A stretch of 32,257 nucleotides of DNA from Comamonadaceae bacterium (GTDB lineage: Bacteria > Pseudomonadota > Gammaproteobacteria > Burkholderiales > Burkholderiaceae_C). The notes under the pieces were generated by a model. The model saw nothing but the letters and a program-made list of their open reading frames with translations. It did not search any database and had not been told where the DNA came from. Location: NCBI GenBank assembly GCA_947374485.1, contig CANCCF010000028.1, positions 1 through 32,257 on the forward strand, in the 5' to 3' direction. Position numbers and translations under genes: made by a program. Within the stretch, counting starts at the first letter, position 1. Every line of letters begins with the position of its first letter. This document shows, piece after piece, positions 17,931 through 24,246 of the stretch.

Positions 17931-18810
17931 GATACGCTACGTCCGCTCGTAGCGCCTTGCCCTGCGGCGCGGTGATGAACAGAGGCTGGTCGGTAGTGAC
18001 GCTGTGGTGCAGGGGCCGCACCAGCAGACCCTGCACGATCAGCGGCTGCACGATGTGGCGCCAACCCTGCGCCACGCCCTGGCCCTCGATGGCGGCCTGC
18101 AGCACGATGGAGTAATCGTTGAAGCGGAACAGCTGCGGCTTGCGCGGCAGGCGCAGGTTGAAGCGGCTTAGCCACTCCTTCCAGTCCATGCGCGGCGCAT
18201 AGCGTTCTTCCAGCAAGAGCAAAGGGCTGTTGGCCAGGGCCTGCAGGTCGGGCAGGGGATTGGCCTTCAGGAACCTGGGGCTGCACACCGGAAAGATTTC
18301 CTCGTCCACAAAATGCCACTTCTGGTAGTTGGCAAAATCGTCCGCGCCCAGCGTGATGGACAGGTCGATGCGCTCGCGCGCCATGTCCAGATCGGTGTCG
18401 GTGGTGATGACACGCAGCTCAATATCCGGGTGCTGTTGCTTGAAGCGCGCGATGCGTGGCAGCAGCCACCAGGTGGCGGTGGCGGTGGACACGGCCAGCG
18501 TGACCTGGTGTGCCTGCATGCTGCGCACCTCGCGCAGGGCCTGGTCTATCAAGGACAGGCCCATGCCCACCTGCTCCAGCAGATACTTGCCCGCATCAGT
18601 GACCCGCACACCCTTGTGCTGGCGCTCGAACAGGGCCACACCCAGGTCGGCCTCCAAGAGGCGCATGGCGTGGCTGACGGCAGGCTGGCTGATCTGCAGG
18701 TCTTCTGCGGCGCGGGTGAAGCTGCCACGCCGTGCGGCGGACTCGAAGACCAGCAGGTTGTTGAGGGACTGGTTGGGTTTGGCTTTGGGTGGCACTGGGG
18801 CTTTGGACAT
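17893..18810 (-). CDS. LysR-family regulator (GcvA-like), divergent from mttB
   Basis: 305 residues. The winged HTH spans about 17-76 (LLVFESAARRGSFTRAAEDL, ISQPAVSHAMRLLEADLGVA) followed by the usual linker helix and a type 2 periplasmic-binding-like effector domain (WWLLPRIARFKQQHPDIELR; IDLSITLG). The pattern in the effector domain (RFNDYSIVLQAAIEGQGVAQG) is that of the GcvA subgroup. Its start lies 71 bases from the divergent methyltransferase gene, the classical arrangement for control of the neighbour. A 6-bp inverted repeat in that gap is a candidate binding site. The inducer is probably the amine substrate or a product (inference). Confidence 0.9.
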   Translation of the reverse strand: MSKAPVPPKAKPNQSLNNLLVFESAARRGSFTRAAEDLQISQPAVSHAMRLLEADLGVALFERQHKGVRVTDAGKYLLEQVGMGLSLIDQALREVRSMQAHQVTLAVSTATATWWLLPRIARFKQQHPDIELRVITTDTDLDMARERIDLSITLGADDFANYQKWHFVDEEIFPVCSPRFLKANPLPDLQALANSPLLLLEERYAPRMDWKEWLSRFNLRLPRKPQLFRFNDYSIVLQAAIEGQGVAQGWRHIVQPLIVQGLLVRPLHHSVTTDQPLFITAPQGKALRADVAYLKDWLVAEAATT

Positions 18811-18821
18811 GAACTGAGTTT

Positions 18822-18847
18822 ATGGCACGCATGAGGTGAGTTGCCAT
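18822..18847. promoter_or_regulatory. Candidate LysR-type operator
   Basis: ATGGCA (18822-18827) and TGCCAT (18842-18847) form a perfect inverted repeat with 14 bases between, in the 71-base divergent gap. The overall length suits a LysR-type site, though a strict T-N11-A core was not found. Confidence 0.4.
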
Positions 18848-18881
18848 TCACAGCGGACTGGTGTTGGCATATGGTTGCGTG

Positions 18882-20423
18882 ATGACTGAATCCACCCCAG
18901 ACCACAAAAAGCCCCGCCGCGCCGGTGGCCGCGAACGCCGCGACCCCAAGGCCAAGATCAATGGCCCGGCTTACATCCACCGCAACATCCCCACCTACGA
19001 CGTGATGGGTGAAGAAAACCTGCAGAAAATCGAAGCCACCGCCGAGCGCATTCTGGCCGAAGTGGGCCTGGACATCCGCGACGATGACGAGTGCCTGGCG
19101 ATGTTCAAAAAGGCCGGTGCCAAGGTGAACGGCATGCATGTCACCTTCGAGCCCGGTCATGTGCGCGAGATCCTGAAAACCGCACCCAAGGAATTCACCC
19201 AGCACGCCCGCAACCCGCAGCGCAGCGTGCAAATCGGCGGCAAGAGCGTGGTGTTCGCCCCGTCCTACGGCTCGCCCTTTGTGATGGACCTGGACCGTGG
19301 CCGGCGCTACGGCACGCTGGAAGACTTCCAGAACTTCATCAAGCTGGCCTACGCCTGCCCCTGGCTGCACCACAGCGGCGGCACCGTGTGCGAGCCCACC
19401 GACATCCCCGTGAACAAGCGCCACCTGGACATGGTGTATTCGCACATGCGCTATTCGGACAAGGCCTTCATGGGCTCCATCACCTCCGAGGAACGCGCCG
19501 AAGATTCCATCGAGATGTCGCGCATCCTCTTCGGCAAAGACTTCGTGGACCAGAACTGCGTCATCCTGGGCAATGTGAACGTCAACTCGCCGCTGTTGTG
19601 GGACGGCACCATGACCAAGTCGGCACGCGCCTATGCGCGCGCCAACCAGGCCGCCGTCATCGTGCCCTTTATTCTGGGCGGCGCCATGGGGCCGGTGACC
19701 AATGCCGGGGCCATCGCCCAGGCCCACGCCGAAACCATGGTGGGTTGCGCCATCACGCAACTGGAGCGCCCGGGTGCGCCGGTCATCTACGGTAACTTTC
19801 TCTCCAGCATGTCGCTGCGCTCGGGCTCGCCCACCTTTGGCACGCCCGAGCCCGCTATTGGCTCCATGGTGATTGGTCAGTTGGCCCGGCGCCTGAACCT
19901 GCCGCTGCGCTGCGCCGGCTCGTTCACCACCTCCAAGCTGCCGGATGGCCAGGCTATGCAGGAGAGTGTGATGTCCATGCTGTCCGCCATCCACTGCGGT
20001 GCGAACTTCATCCTGCACTCGGCCGGTTTCCTGGACGGTCTCTTGTCCATGAGCTACGAGAAATTCATGATGGATGCCGATTTCTGCGGCGCCCTGCACA
20101 GCTACCTGGGCGGTGTGGTGGTGGACGACAACACGCTGGCGATGGGCGCGTTCCAGGAAGTCACGCCCGGCGGCCACTACCTGGGAAGCGCCCACACCAT
20201 GGCCAACTACACCACGGCGTTTTTTGATTCCACGATTTCCGACAACACGCCGTTCGAGTCCTGGGTGGAAGCCGGCAGCACCGACAGCGCCACCCGTGCA
20301 AACACGCGCTGGAAAACCGCCCTGACCGACTACGAGGCGCCCGGCATGGATGTTGCGACCGATGAAGCCCTGAAGGATTATGTGAACCGCAAGAAAGCCG
20401 CCCAGACCGACCAATGGTATTGA
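18882..20423 (+). CDS. MttB-superfamily (trimethylamine methyltransferase-like) protein, non-pyrrolysine
   Basis: 513 residues from the ATG at 18882 (GTG codons at 18861 and 18879 are alternatives; no clear ribosome site). The TIM-barrel protein matches the MttB superfamily, whose members move a methyl group from a quaternary or tertiary amine to a corrinoid protein. Recognisable parts: YDVMGEENLQKIEATAERIL, ILAEVGLDIRDDDE, HHSGGTVCEPTDI, GNVNVNSPLLWDGTM, VPFILGGAMGPVTNAGAIAQ, GANFILHSAGFLDGLLSMSY. The reading frame has no internal TAG, so it belongs with the non-pyrrolysine members such as the glycine betaine enzyme MtgB. No corrinoid protein or partner methyltransferase gene is present. A demethylase gene follows 25 bases on, and a LysR-type gene is divergent. 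Substrate unknown; a betaine is likely. Confidence 0.85.
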   Translation: MTESTPDHKKPRRAGGRERRDPKAKINGPAYIHRNIPTYDVMGEENLQKIEATAERILAEVGLDIRDDDECLAMFKKAGAKVNGMHVTFEPGHVREILKTAPKEFTQHARNPQRSVQIGGKSVVFAPSYGSPFVMDLDRGRRYGTLEDFQNFIKLAYACPWLHHSGGTVCEPTDIPVNKRHLDMVYSHMRYSDKAFMGSITSEERAEDSIEMSRILFGKDFVDQNCVILGNVNVNSPLLWDGTMTKSARAYARANQAAVIVPFILGGAMGPVTNAGAIAQAHAETMVGCAITQLERPGAPVIYGNFLSSMSLRSGSPTFGTPEPAIGSMVIGQLARRLNLPLRCAGSFTTSKLPDGQAMQESVMSMLSAIHCGANFILHSAGFLDGLLSMSYEKFMMDADFCGALHSYLGGVVVDDNTLAMGAFQEVTPGGHYLGSAHTMANYTTAFFDSTISDNTPFESWVEAGSTDSATRANTRWKTALTDYEAPGMDVATDEALKDYVNRKKAAQTDQWY

Positions 20424-20448
20424 TGCACTGAACAGAAACCAAGACCCC

Positions 20449-22491
20449 ATGTCCCCCGAAAACGATCCCCTGCTGCAACCCTTCCAGCTCAAACACCTGC
20501 GGCTCAAGAACCGCATGATGATCACCTCGCACGAGCCCGCCTACCCCGAGGACGGCATGCCCAAGGCCAAGTACCGCGCCTACCATGTGGAGCGCGCCAA
20601 GGCCGGCATAGCGCTCACCATGACCGCAGGCAGCGCCACCGTCTCGCGCGACAGCCCGCCGGTGTTCAACAACATCCTGGCGTACAAGGATGAAGTGGTT
20701 CCCTACCTCAAAGACATGGTCGATGCCTGCCACGAACACGGCACGGCGGTGATGATCCAGCTCACCCACCTGGGGCGGCGCACCGGCTGGAACAAGGGCG
20801 ACTGGCTGCCCGCGCTCTCGCCCTCGCACGAGCGTGAGGCCGCGCACCGCGCCTTTCCCAAGAAGATGGAAGACTGGGATATCACCCGCATCCAGAAGGA
20901 CTATGTGGCGGCTGCCCAGCGCATGCAGGCAGCAGGTATGGATGGCCTGGAAATCCAGGCCTACGGCCACCTGATGGACCAGTTCTGGTCGCCGCTGACC
21001 AACCACCTGGATGCCCCCTATGGTGGTTCCATGGACAACCGCCTGCGTTTCACCTTTGAGGTGCTGGGTGCCGTCCGCAAGGCCGTGGGTCCCAACTTTC
21101 TGGTGGGCGTGCGCTACACCGGCGACGAAGATTTGCCCGGCGGCTTTGGCCCCAAGGAGGGCATGGAAATATCCAAGCGCCTCAAAGACAGCGGCCTGGT
21201 GGACTTTTTGAACGTGGTGCGCGGCCACATCGACACCGATGCGGGTTTGACGGACCTGATCCCCGTGCAAGGCATGCGCAGCTCGCCACACCTGGAGTTT
21301 GCAGGCGCCATCCGCGCGGCTACCGGCTTCCCCACTTTTCATGCGGCCAAGATCCAGGACGTAACCACGGCGCGCTTTGCGATTGAAAGCGGCAAGCTCG
21401 ACATGGTGGGCATGACCCGCGCCCACATGGCCGACCCGCATATCGTGAAGAAAATGATCATGGGCCGCGAAGACACCATTCGCCCCTGCGTGGGCGCCAA
21501 TTTTTGTCTGGACCGCATCTACCAGGGCGGCGAGGCCTATTGCCTGCACAACCCGGCCACCGGGCGCGAGCTGACCATGCCGCATGAGATCCCCAAGGCA
21601 CTGATCAATCGCAAAGTACTGGTGGTGGGCGCAGGCCCGGCCGGTGTGGAAGCAGCCCGTGTGGCGTCTGAACGTGGCCACGAAGTGGTGGTACTGGAAG
21701 CCGCCAACAAGCCCGGCGGCCAGATCCGCCTGACCGCGCAAAGCCAGCGCCGCCGCGAGATGATCAGCATCATCGACTGGCGCGTGGCGCGCTGCGAAGA
21801 GGCCGGTGTGCAGTTCCACTACAACACCCTGGCCGACAGCACGCGCGTGCTGGCCGAAAAGCCGGACGTGGTCATCATCGCCACCGGCGGCCTGCCGCAT
21901 ACCGAGATTCTCAGCAGTGGCAATGAGCTGGTCGACAGCACTTGGGACCTCATCAGCGGCGCTATCAAACCGGGCAAAAACGTGCTGCTGTTTGACGACG
22001 CCGGTGACCACGCCGCCTTGCAGGCCGCCGAGGTGATAGCCGCCAGCGGCGCGCATCTGGAAGTGATGACGCCGGACCGCAGCTTCGCCCCCGAGGTCAT
22101 GGCCATGAACCTGGTGCCCTATATGCGCAGCCTGCAAAAACTGGACGTCACCTTCACCGTCACCTACCGGCTGATGTCGGTAGAGCGCACGGACGCCGGC
22201 CTCATCGCCCACGTGGGCAGCGACTATGGCGGCATTCACCAGCAGCGCCTGGTAGACCAGGTCGTCATCAACCACGGCACGCGCCCGCTCGACGACTTGT
22301 ACCTGGAGCTCAAGGCCGATGCGCTCAATGGCGGCGCGGTGGACTACGACGCGTTGCTGGCGGGCAAGCCGCAGCCGCACAGCCAATCGGTGGGGCAGGG
22401 CTACCAGCTGTTTCGCATTGGCGACGCGGTGTCCGCACGCAACACCCATGCGGCCATCTATGACGCACTGCGGCTGGTGAAGGATTTGTAA
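20449..22491 (+). CDS. NADH:flavin oxidoreductase of the DgcA/StcD (N-methyl amine demethylase) type
   Basis: 680 residues with the trimethylamine dehydrogenase / dienoyl-CoA reductase layout. An FMN-binding old-yellow-enzyme barrel (1 to about 335) contains LQPFQLKHLRLKNRMMITSH, IQLTHLGRR and HLMDQFWSPLTNHLDAPYGG. A cysteine cluster follows (C347, C353, C365), then an FAD/NAD-binding half beginning VLVVGAGPAGVEAARVA (390-406). The early SHEPAYPEDGMPKAKYRAYH and RPCVGANFCLDRIYQGGEAY pattern is that of dimethylglycine (DgcA) and N-methylproline (StcD/HpbA-like) demethylases. The second canonical Fe-S Cys (CxxC) is Ala350. It is cotranscribed with the MttB-like gene, suggesting successive demethylation of one compound. 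The precise substrate is unknown. Confidence 0.85.
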   Translation: MSPENDPLLQPFQLKHLRLKNRMMITSHEPAYPEDGMPKAKYRAYHVERAKAGIALTMTAGSATVSRDSPPVFNNILAYKDEVVPYLKDMVDACHEHGTAVMIQLTHLGRRTGWNKGDWLPALSPSHEREAAHRAFPKKMEDWDITRIQKDYVAAAQRMQAAGMDGLEIQAYGHLMDQFWSPLTNHLDAPYGGSMDNRLRFTFEVLGAVRKAVGPNFLVGVRYTGDEDLPGGFGPKEGMEISKRLKDSGLVDFLNVVRGHIDTDAGLTDLIPVQGMRSSPHLEFAGAIRAATGFPTFHAAKIQDVTTARFAIESGKLDMVGMTRAHMADPHIVKKMIMGREDTIRPCVGANFCLDRIYQGGEAYCLHNPATGRELTMPHEIPKALINRKVLVVGAGPAGVEAARVASERGHEVVVLEAANKPGGQIRLTAQSQRRREMISIIDWRVARCEEAGVQFHYNTLADSTRVLAEKPDVVIIATGGLPHTEILSSGNELVDSTWDLISGAIKPGKNVLLFDDAGDHAALQAAEVIAASGAHLEVMTPDRSFAPEVMAMNLVPYMRSLQKLDVTFTVTYRLMSVERTDAGLIAHVGSDYGGIHQQRLVDQVVINHGTRPLDDLYLELKADALNGGAVDYDALLAGKPQPHSQSVGQGYQLFRIGDAVSARNTHAAIYDALRLVKDL

Positions 22492-22517
22492 GCCCGGCCT
22501 GGCTTCTTGCCCCGGGC
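22492..22517 (+). terminator. Weak hairpin after the demethylase gene
   Basis: GCCCGG (22492-22497) pairs with CCGGGC (22512-22517); a second stem GCGGC/GCCGC (22516-22530) overlaps it. There is no T-run, so Rho-independent ending is doubtful. Confidence 0.25.
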
Positions 22518-22550
22518 GGCTTGGGGCCGCGCAAAAAAGGCACGGTGAGT

Positions 22551-22573
22551 GCGACAAATTACCCGTTTGTCGC
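22551..22573. promoter_or_regulatory. Inverted repeat GCGACAAA-N7-TTTGTCGC upstream of the copper cluster
   Basis: A perfect 8-bp inverted repeat (22551-22558, 22566-22573), centred about 69 bases ahead of the first DUF2946 start codon. Its size and position suit an operator for a dimeric regulator of the copper genes. The regulator is not identified. Confidence 0.45.
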
Positions 22574-22594
22574 CGGCTTTCATGCGCCGCCAGG

Positions 22595-22624
22595 TTTACC
22601 GGCCGTTTGCAAGCCTGCAATAAT
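22595..22624 (+). promoter_or_regulatory. Candidate promoter abutting the first DUF2946 ATG
   Basis: TTTACC (22595-22600, 4/6) and AATAAT (22619-22624, 5/6) are separated by 18 bp. The predicted RNA start (about 22630-22632) coincides with the ATG at 22631, and no Shine-Dalgarno is seen, so the message may be leaderless. Confidence 0.4.
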
Positions 22625-22630
22625 CAGCGT

Positions 22631-22987
22631 ATGCAAACCCTGCGCAACGCCAAACTCATCGCACGCTTCGTGCTGTTGTGGTTTGCGCTGTCCATTGGTG
22701 TGGCCGTGGCCTCGCCCCTGGTCAATCCGCAGGGCATGCAGCTGATCTGCTCCGGTGCGGGTTCCATGAAAGTGGTGCTGGCAGGCGATACGGGCAAGGC
22801 GCCTGTGAGCAGCCATACGTTGGACTGCCCCTTGTGTGCCAGCATCAGTGCACCGCCCCCCATGGACATCGTGGTGTTCGGGGCGGCGCAGCCCCGGGCC
22901 TATGTGCCACCGCAGGTTCTGGCAGAAGCCCAATTTGTGATTCTGGCCGAGCCTCCTCCGGCGCGCGGTCCCCCGGCACGCGCCTGA
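22631..22987 (+). CDS. DUF2946 protein, CruR-like copper-responsive leader peptide (first copy)
   Basis: 118 residues: one N-terminal hydrophobic segment (about 9-28), GMQLICSGAG (35-44), HTLDCPLCASI (62-72) with a CXXC at C66-C69, and a Pro-rich end with RGPP at 112-115, three residues from the stop. DUF2946 member BP2923 (CruR) of Bordetella pertussis senses copper through its CXXC and stalls on a C-terminal RAPP motif, which controls Rho-dependent termination ahead of a TonB receptor gene. The motif set and the position ahead of a PCu(A)C gene support the same role here; that is inference. The chosen start is the ATG at 22631; no ribosome site is seen. An upstream in-frame TTG at 22607 is possible. 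Confidence 0.8.
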   Translation: MQTLRNAKLIARFVLLWFALSIGVAVASPLVNPQGMQLICSGAGSMKVVLAGDTGKAPVSSHTLDCPLCASISAPPPMDIVVFGAAQPRAYVPPQVLAEAQFVILAEPPPARGPPARA

Positions 22988-23080
22988 AGCGAGCACGGGT
23001 CTGTCCCGCATGGGGCAGTTCCGGCGCCTTTCTTTCCTGGGAAGTGTCTGGGTTTTCGGTTCGGTCCTGTTAAGTCCTGA

Positions 23081-23094
23081 GCGGCCTGTGCCGC
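23081..23094 (+). other. Small hairpin in the gap between cruR-like gene and pcuC
   Basis: GCGGC-CTGT-GCCGC lies in the 206-base gap (22988-23193). The rest of the gap, particularly 23100-23160, is C/T-rich with few G, as expected for a Rho loading region. No gene was found in it. Confidence 0.35.
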
Positions 23095-23193
23095 AGAGGC
23101 TTGCAGTCGACCTGCCACTGCCAGCCCACGGCTTTCCCATCTTCCATCGCGCCAGCATGTGCTTTGAACCTGCTGCGCATCGAACCGGTTTCT

Positions 23194-23724
23194 ATGAAAA
23201 ATACGACTTCTTTTGCCTGGCCATCCCTTGGCAAGGCCTCGCGCCTGTTGCCCGCCCTGTTGCTGGCACTCGCCTCCAACCTGTCCTTCGCCCAACCGGT
23301 CACCGTGGTTGAACCCTGGGCGCGAGCCACCGTGCAAGGGCAAAAGGCGGCCGGCGTCTTCATGCGGCTGACTTCGGCAAGCGACCTGCGCCTGGTGTCG
23401 GCCTCGTCGCCAGTGGCCGCCTTCGGGCAGGTCCATGCCATGCGCATGGAGGGTGACATCATGAAAATGCAGGCCCTCAAGAATGGACTCGAACTGCCAG
23501 CCGGTAAAACCGTGGAACTCAAGCCCGGCAGCTACCACCTGATGCTGATGGATCTGAAGCAGCCCTTGTTGAAGGACAGCACCATTCCCGTGAGTCTGGT
23601 ATTTGTGGATGCCAAGGGCACGCAAAGCCAGACGGAGGTGACCGTCCCCGTGCGGACCCTGGTGCCTATGGCACCTGCCCAGCAGGCCAGGCACATCGAC
23701 GCGAGCGAATCCGCTCAGAAGTAA
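23194..23724 (+). CDS. PCu(A)C-type periplasmic copper chaperone
   Basis: 176 residues from the ATG at 23194. There is a signal peptide (about 1-33, ending NLSFAQ). The mature part opens VTVVEPWARATVQGQKAAGV and carries the copper-binding set of this family: H81-A-M83, M92 ten residues after H81, and H115-L-M117 (HAMRMEGDIMKM; PGSYHLMLMD). Such proteins bind Cu(I) in the periplasm and help deliver it, notably to cytochrome oxidase. It lies 206 bases after the first DUF2946 gene and 23 bases before the second, inside a probable copper-acquisition run. The C-terminal about 20 residues are a polar tail. Confidence 0.93.
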   Translation: MKNTTSFAWPSLGKASRLLPALLLALASNLSFAQPVTVVEPWARATVQGQKAAGVFMRLTSASDLRLVSASSPVAAFGQVHAMRMEGDIMKMQALKNGLELPAGKTVELKPGSYHLMLMDLKQPLLKDSTIPVSLVFVDAKGTQSQTEVTVPVRTLVPMAPAQQARHIDASESAQK

Positions 23725-23747
23725 GCCTCCAAGAGCACCGCCCACCT

Positions 23748-24158
23748 ATGACACGCACCCTGTCCACAGAACAGCTTCGCCGCCCCTTGGCGGTGTGGTG
23801 GGCTGTGCTCGTGGCCGTGTTGTTCGCCCTTGCCCCTACGCTCACCCATGCGCTGGCCTTTGCCGGGGTGGCGGGTGCACAGCGCATCGACATCTGCACC
23901 ACCCAGGGTCCCCAAACGATTGCGCCGGACAGCGCGCAGGCTGCGGATTCCCCTGCCGGGCAAGAATCCGCCAGCACCCAGACCCATTGCCCGTTTTGCC
24001 TGCACCAGGCAGACCGTTGTGCTCCACCGCCCCCCGCATTGCCATACCTCTTGACGGACCAGGGCCCACAGCAGGAGATAGCGGAGTGCCAGGTCTTTTT
24101 CTACTTCGACAAGACCTCCCTGTGGGCGCCCCCGCGCGGCCCTCCCTCTGCCATTTGA
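23748..24158 (+). CDS. DUF2946 protein, CruR-like (second copy)
   Basis: 136 residues with an N-terminal hydrophobic helix (about 14-37), RIDICTTQGPQTI (46-58), THCPFCLHQADRC (79-91) with a CXXC at C81-C84, and a C terminus of APPRGPPSAI, so RGPP sits at 130-133, again three residues from the stop. The N-terminal helix and the CTTQG...CPFC pattern mark DUF2946. Position directly ahead of the TonB receptor gene mirrors the B. pertussis cruR-bfrG order. It is distinct in sequence from the first copy, so the two are not a recent duplication. No strong ribosome site precedes its ATG. A leader-peptide role is inferred. Confidence 0.8.
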   Translation: MTRTLSTEQLRRPLAVWWAVLVAVLFALAPTLTHALAFAGVAGAQRIDICTTQGPQTIAPDSAQAADSPAGQESASTQTHCPFCLHQADRCAPPPPALPYLLTDQGPQQEIAECQVFFYFDKTSLWAPPRGPPSAI

Positions 24159-24169
24159 ATGTGATCTGA

Positions 24170-24184
24170 CAGGCCCCGGGCCTG
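24170..24184 (+). other. GC-rich hairpin between second DUF2946 gene and TonB receptor gene
   Basis: CAGGCC (24170-24175) and GGCCTG (24179-24184) pair around a 3-base loop, 11 bases after the leader stop. No T-run follows. It may pause transcription in a Rho-controlled gap. Confidence 0.4.
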
Positions 24185-24246
24185 CCCTCTGGCGTCGCCT
24201 TGCTGCGTTGTGCCAGCCATCTCGAATTCATGTGGAGGAAATTTTC

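Noticed and set aside
18882..20423. Pyrrolysine-containing MttB
   Set aside because: The frame contains no internal TAG codon and reads through to a normal C terminus. No pyl genes are present in the window.
18549..20525. 658-codon - strand frame opposite the mttB-like gene
   Set aside because: It overlaps the LysR gene in another frame and lacks recognisable motifs; the + strand product is a full MttB-family protein.
20161..22620. Long - strand open frame opposite the demethylase gene
   Set aside because: High-GC third positions leave antisense frames open. The translation is His/Gln/Gly/Ala-rich with no domain, and the + strand encodes a complete flavoprotein.
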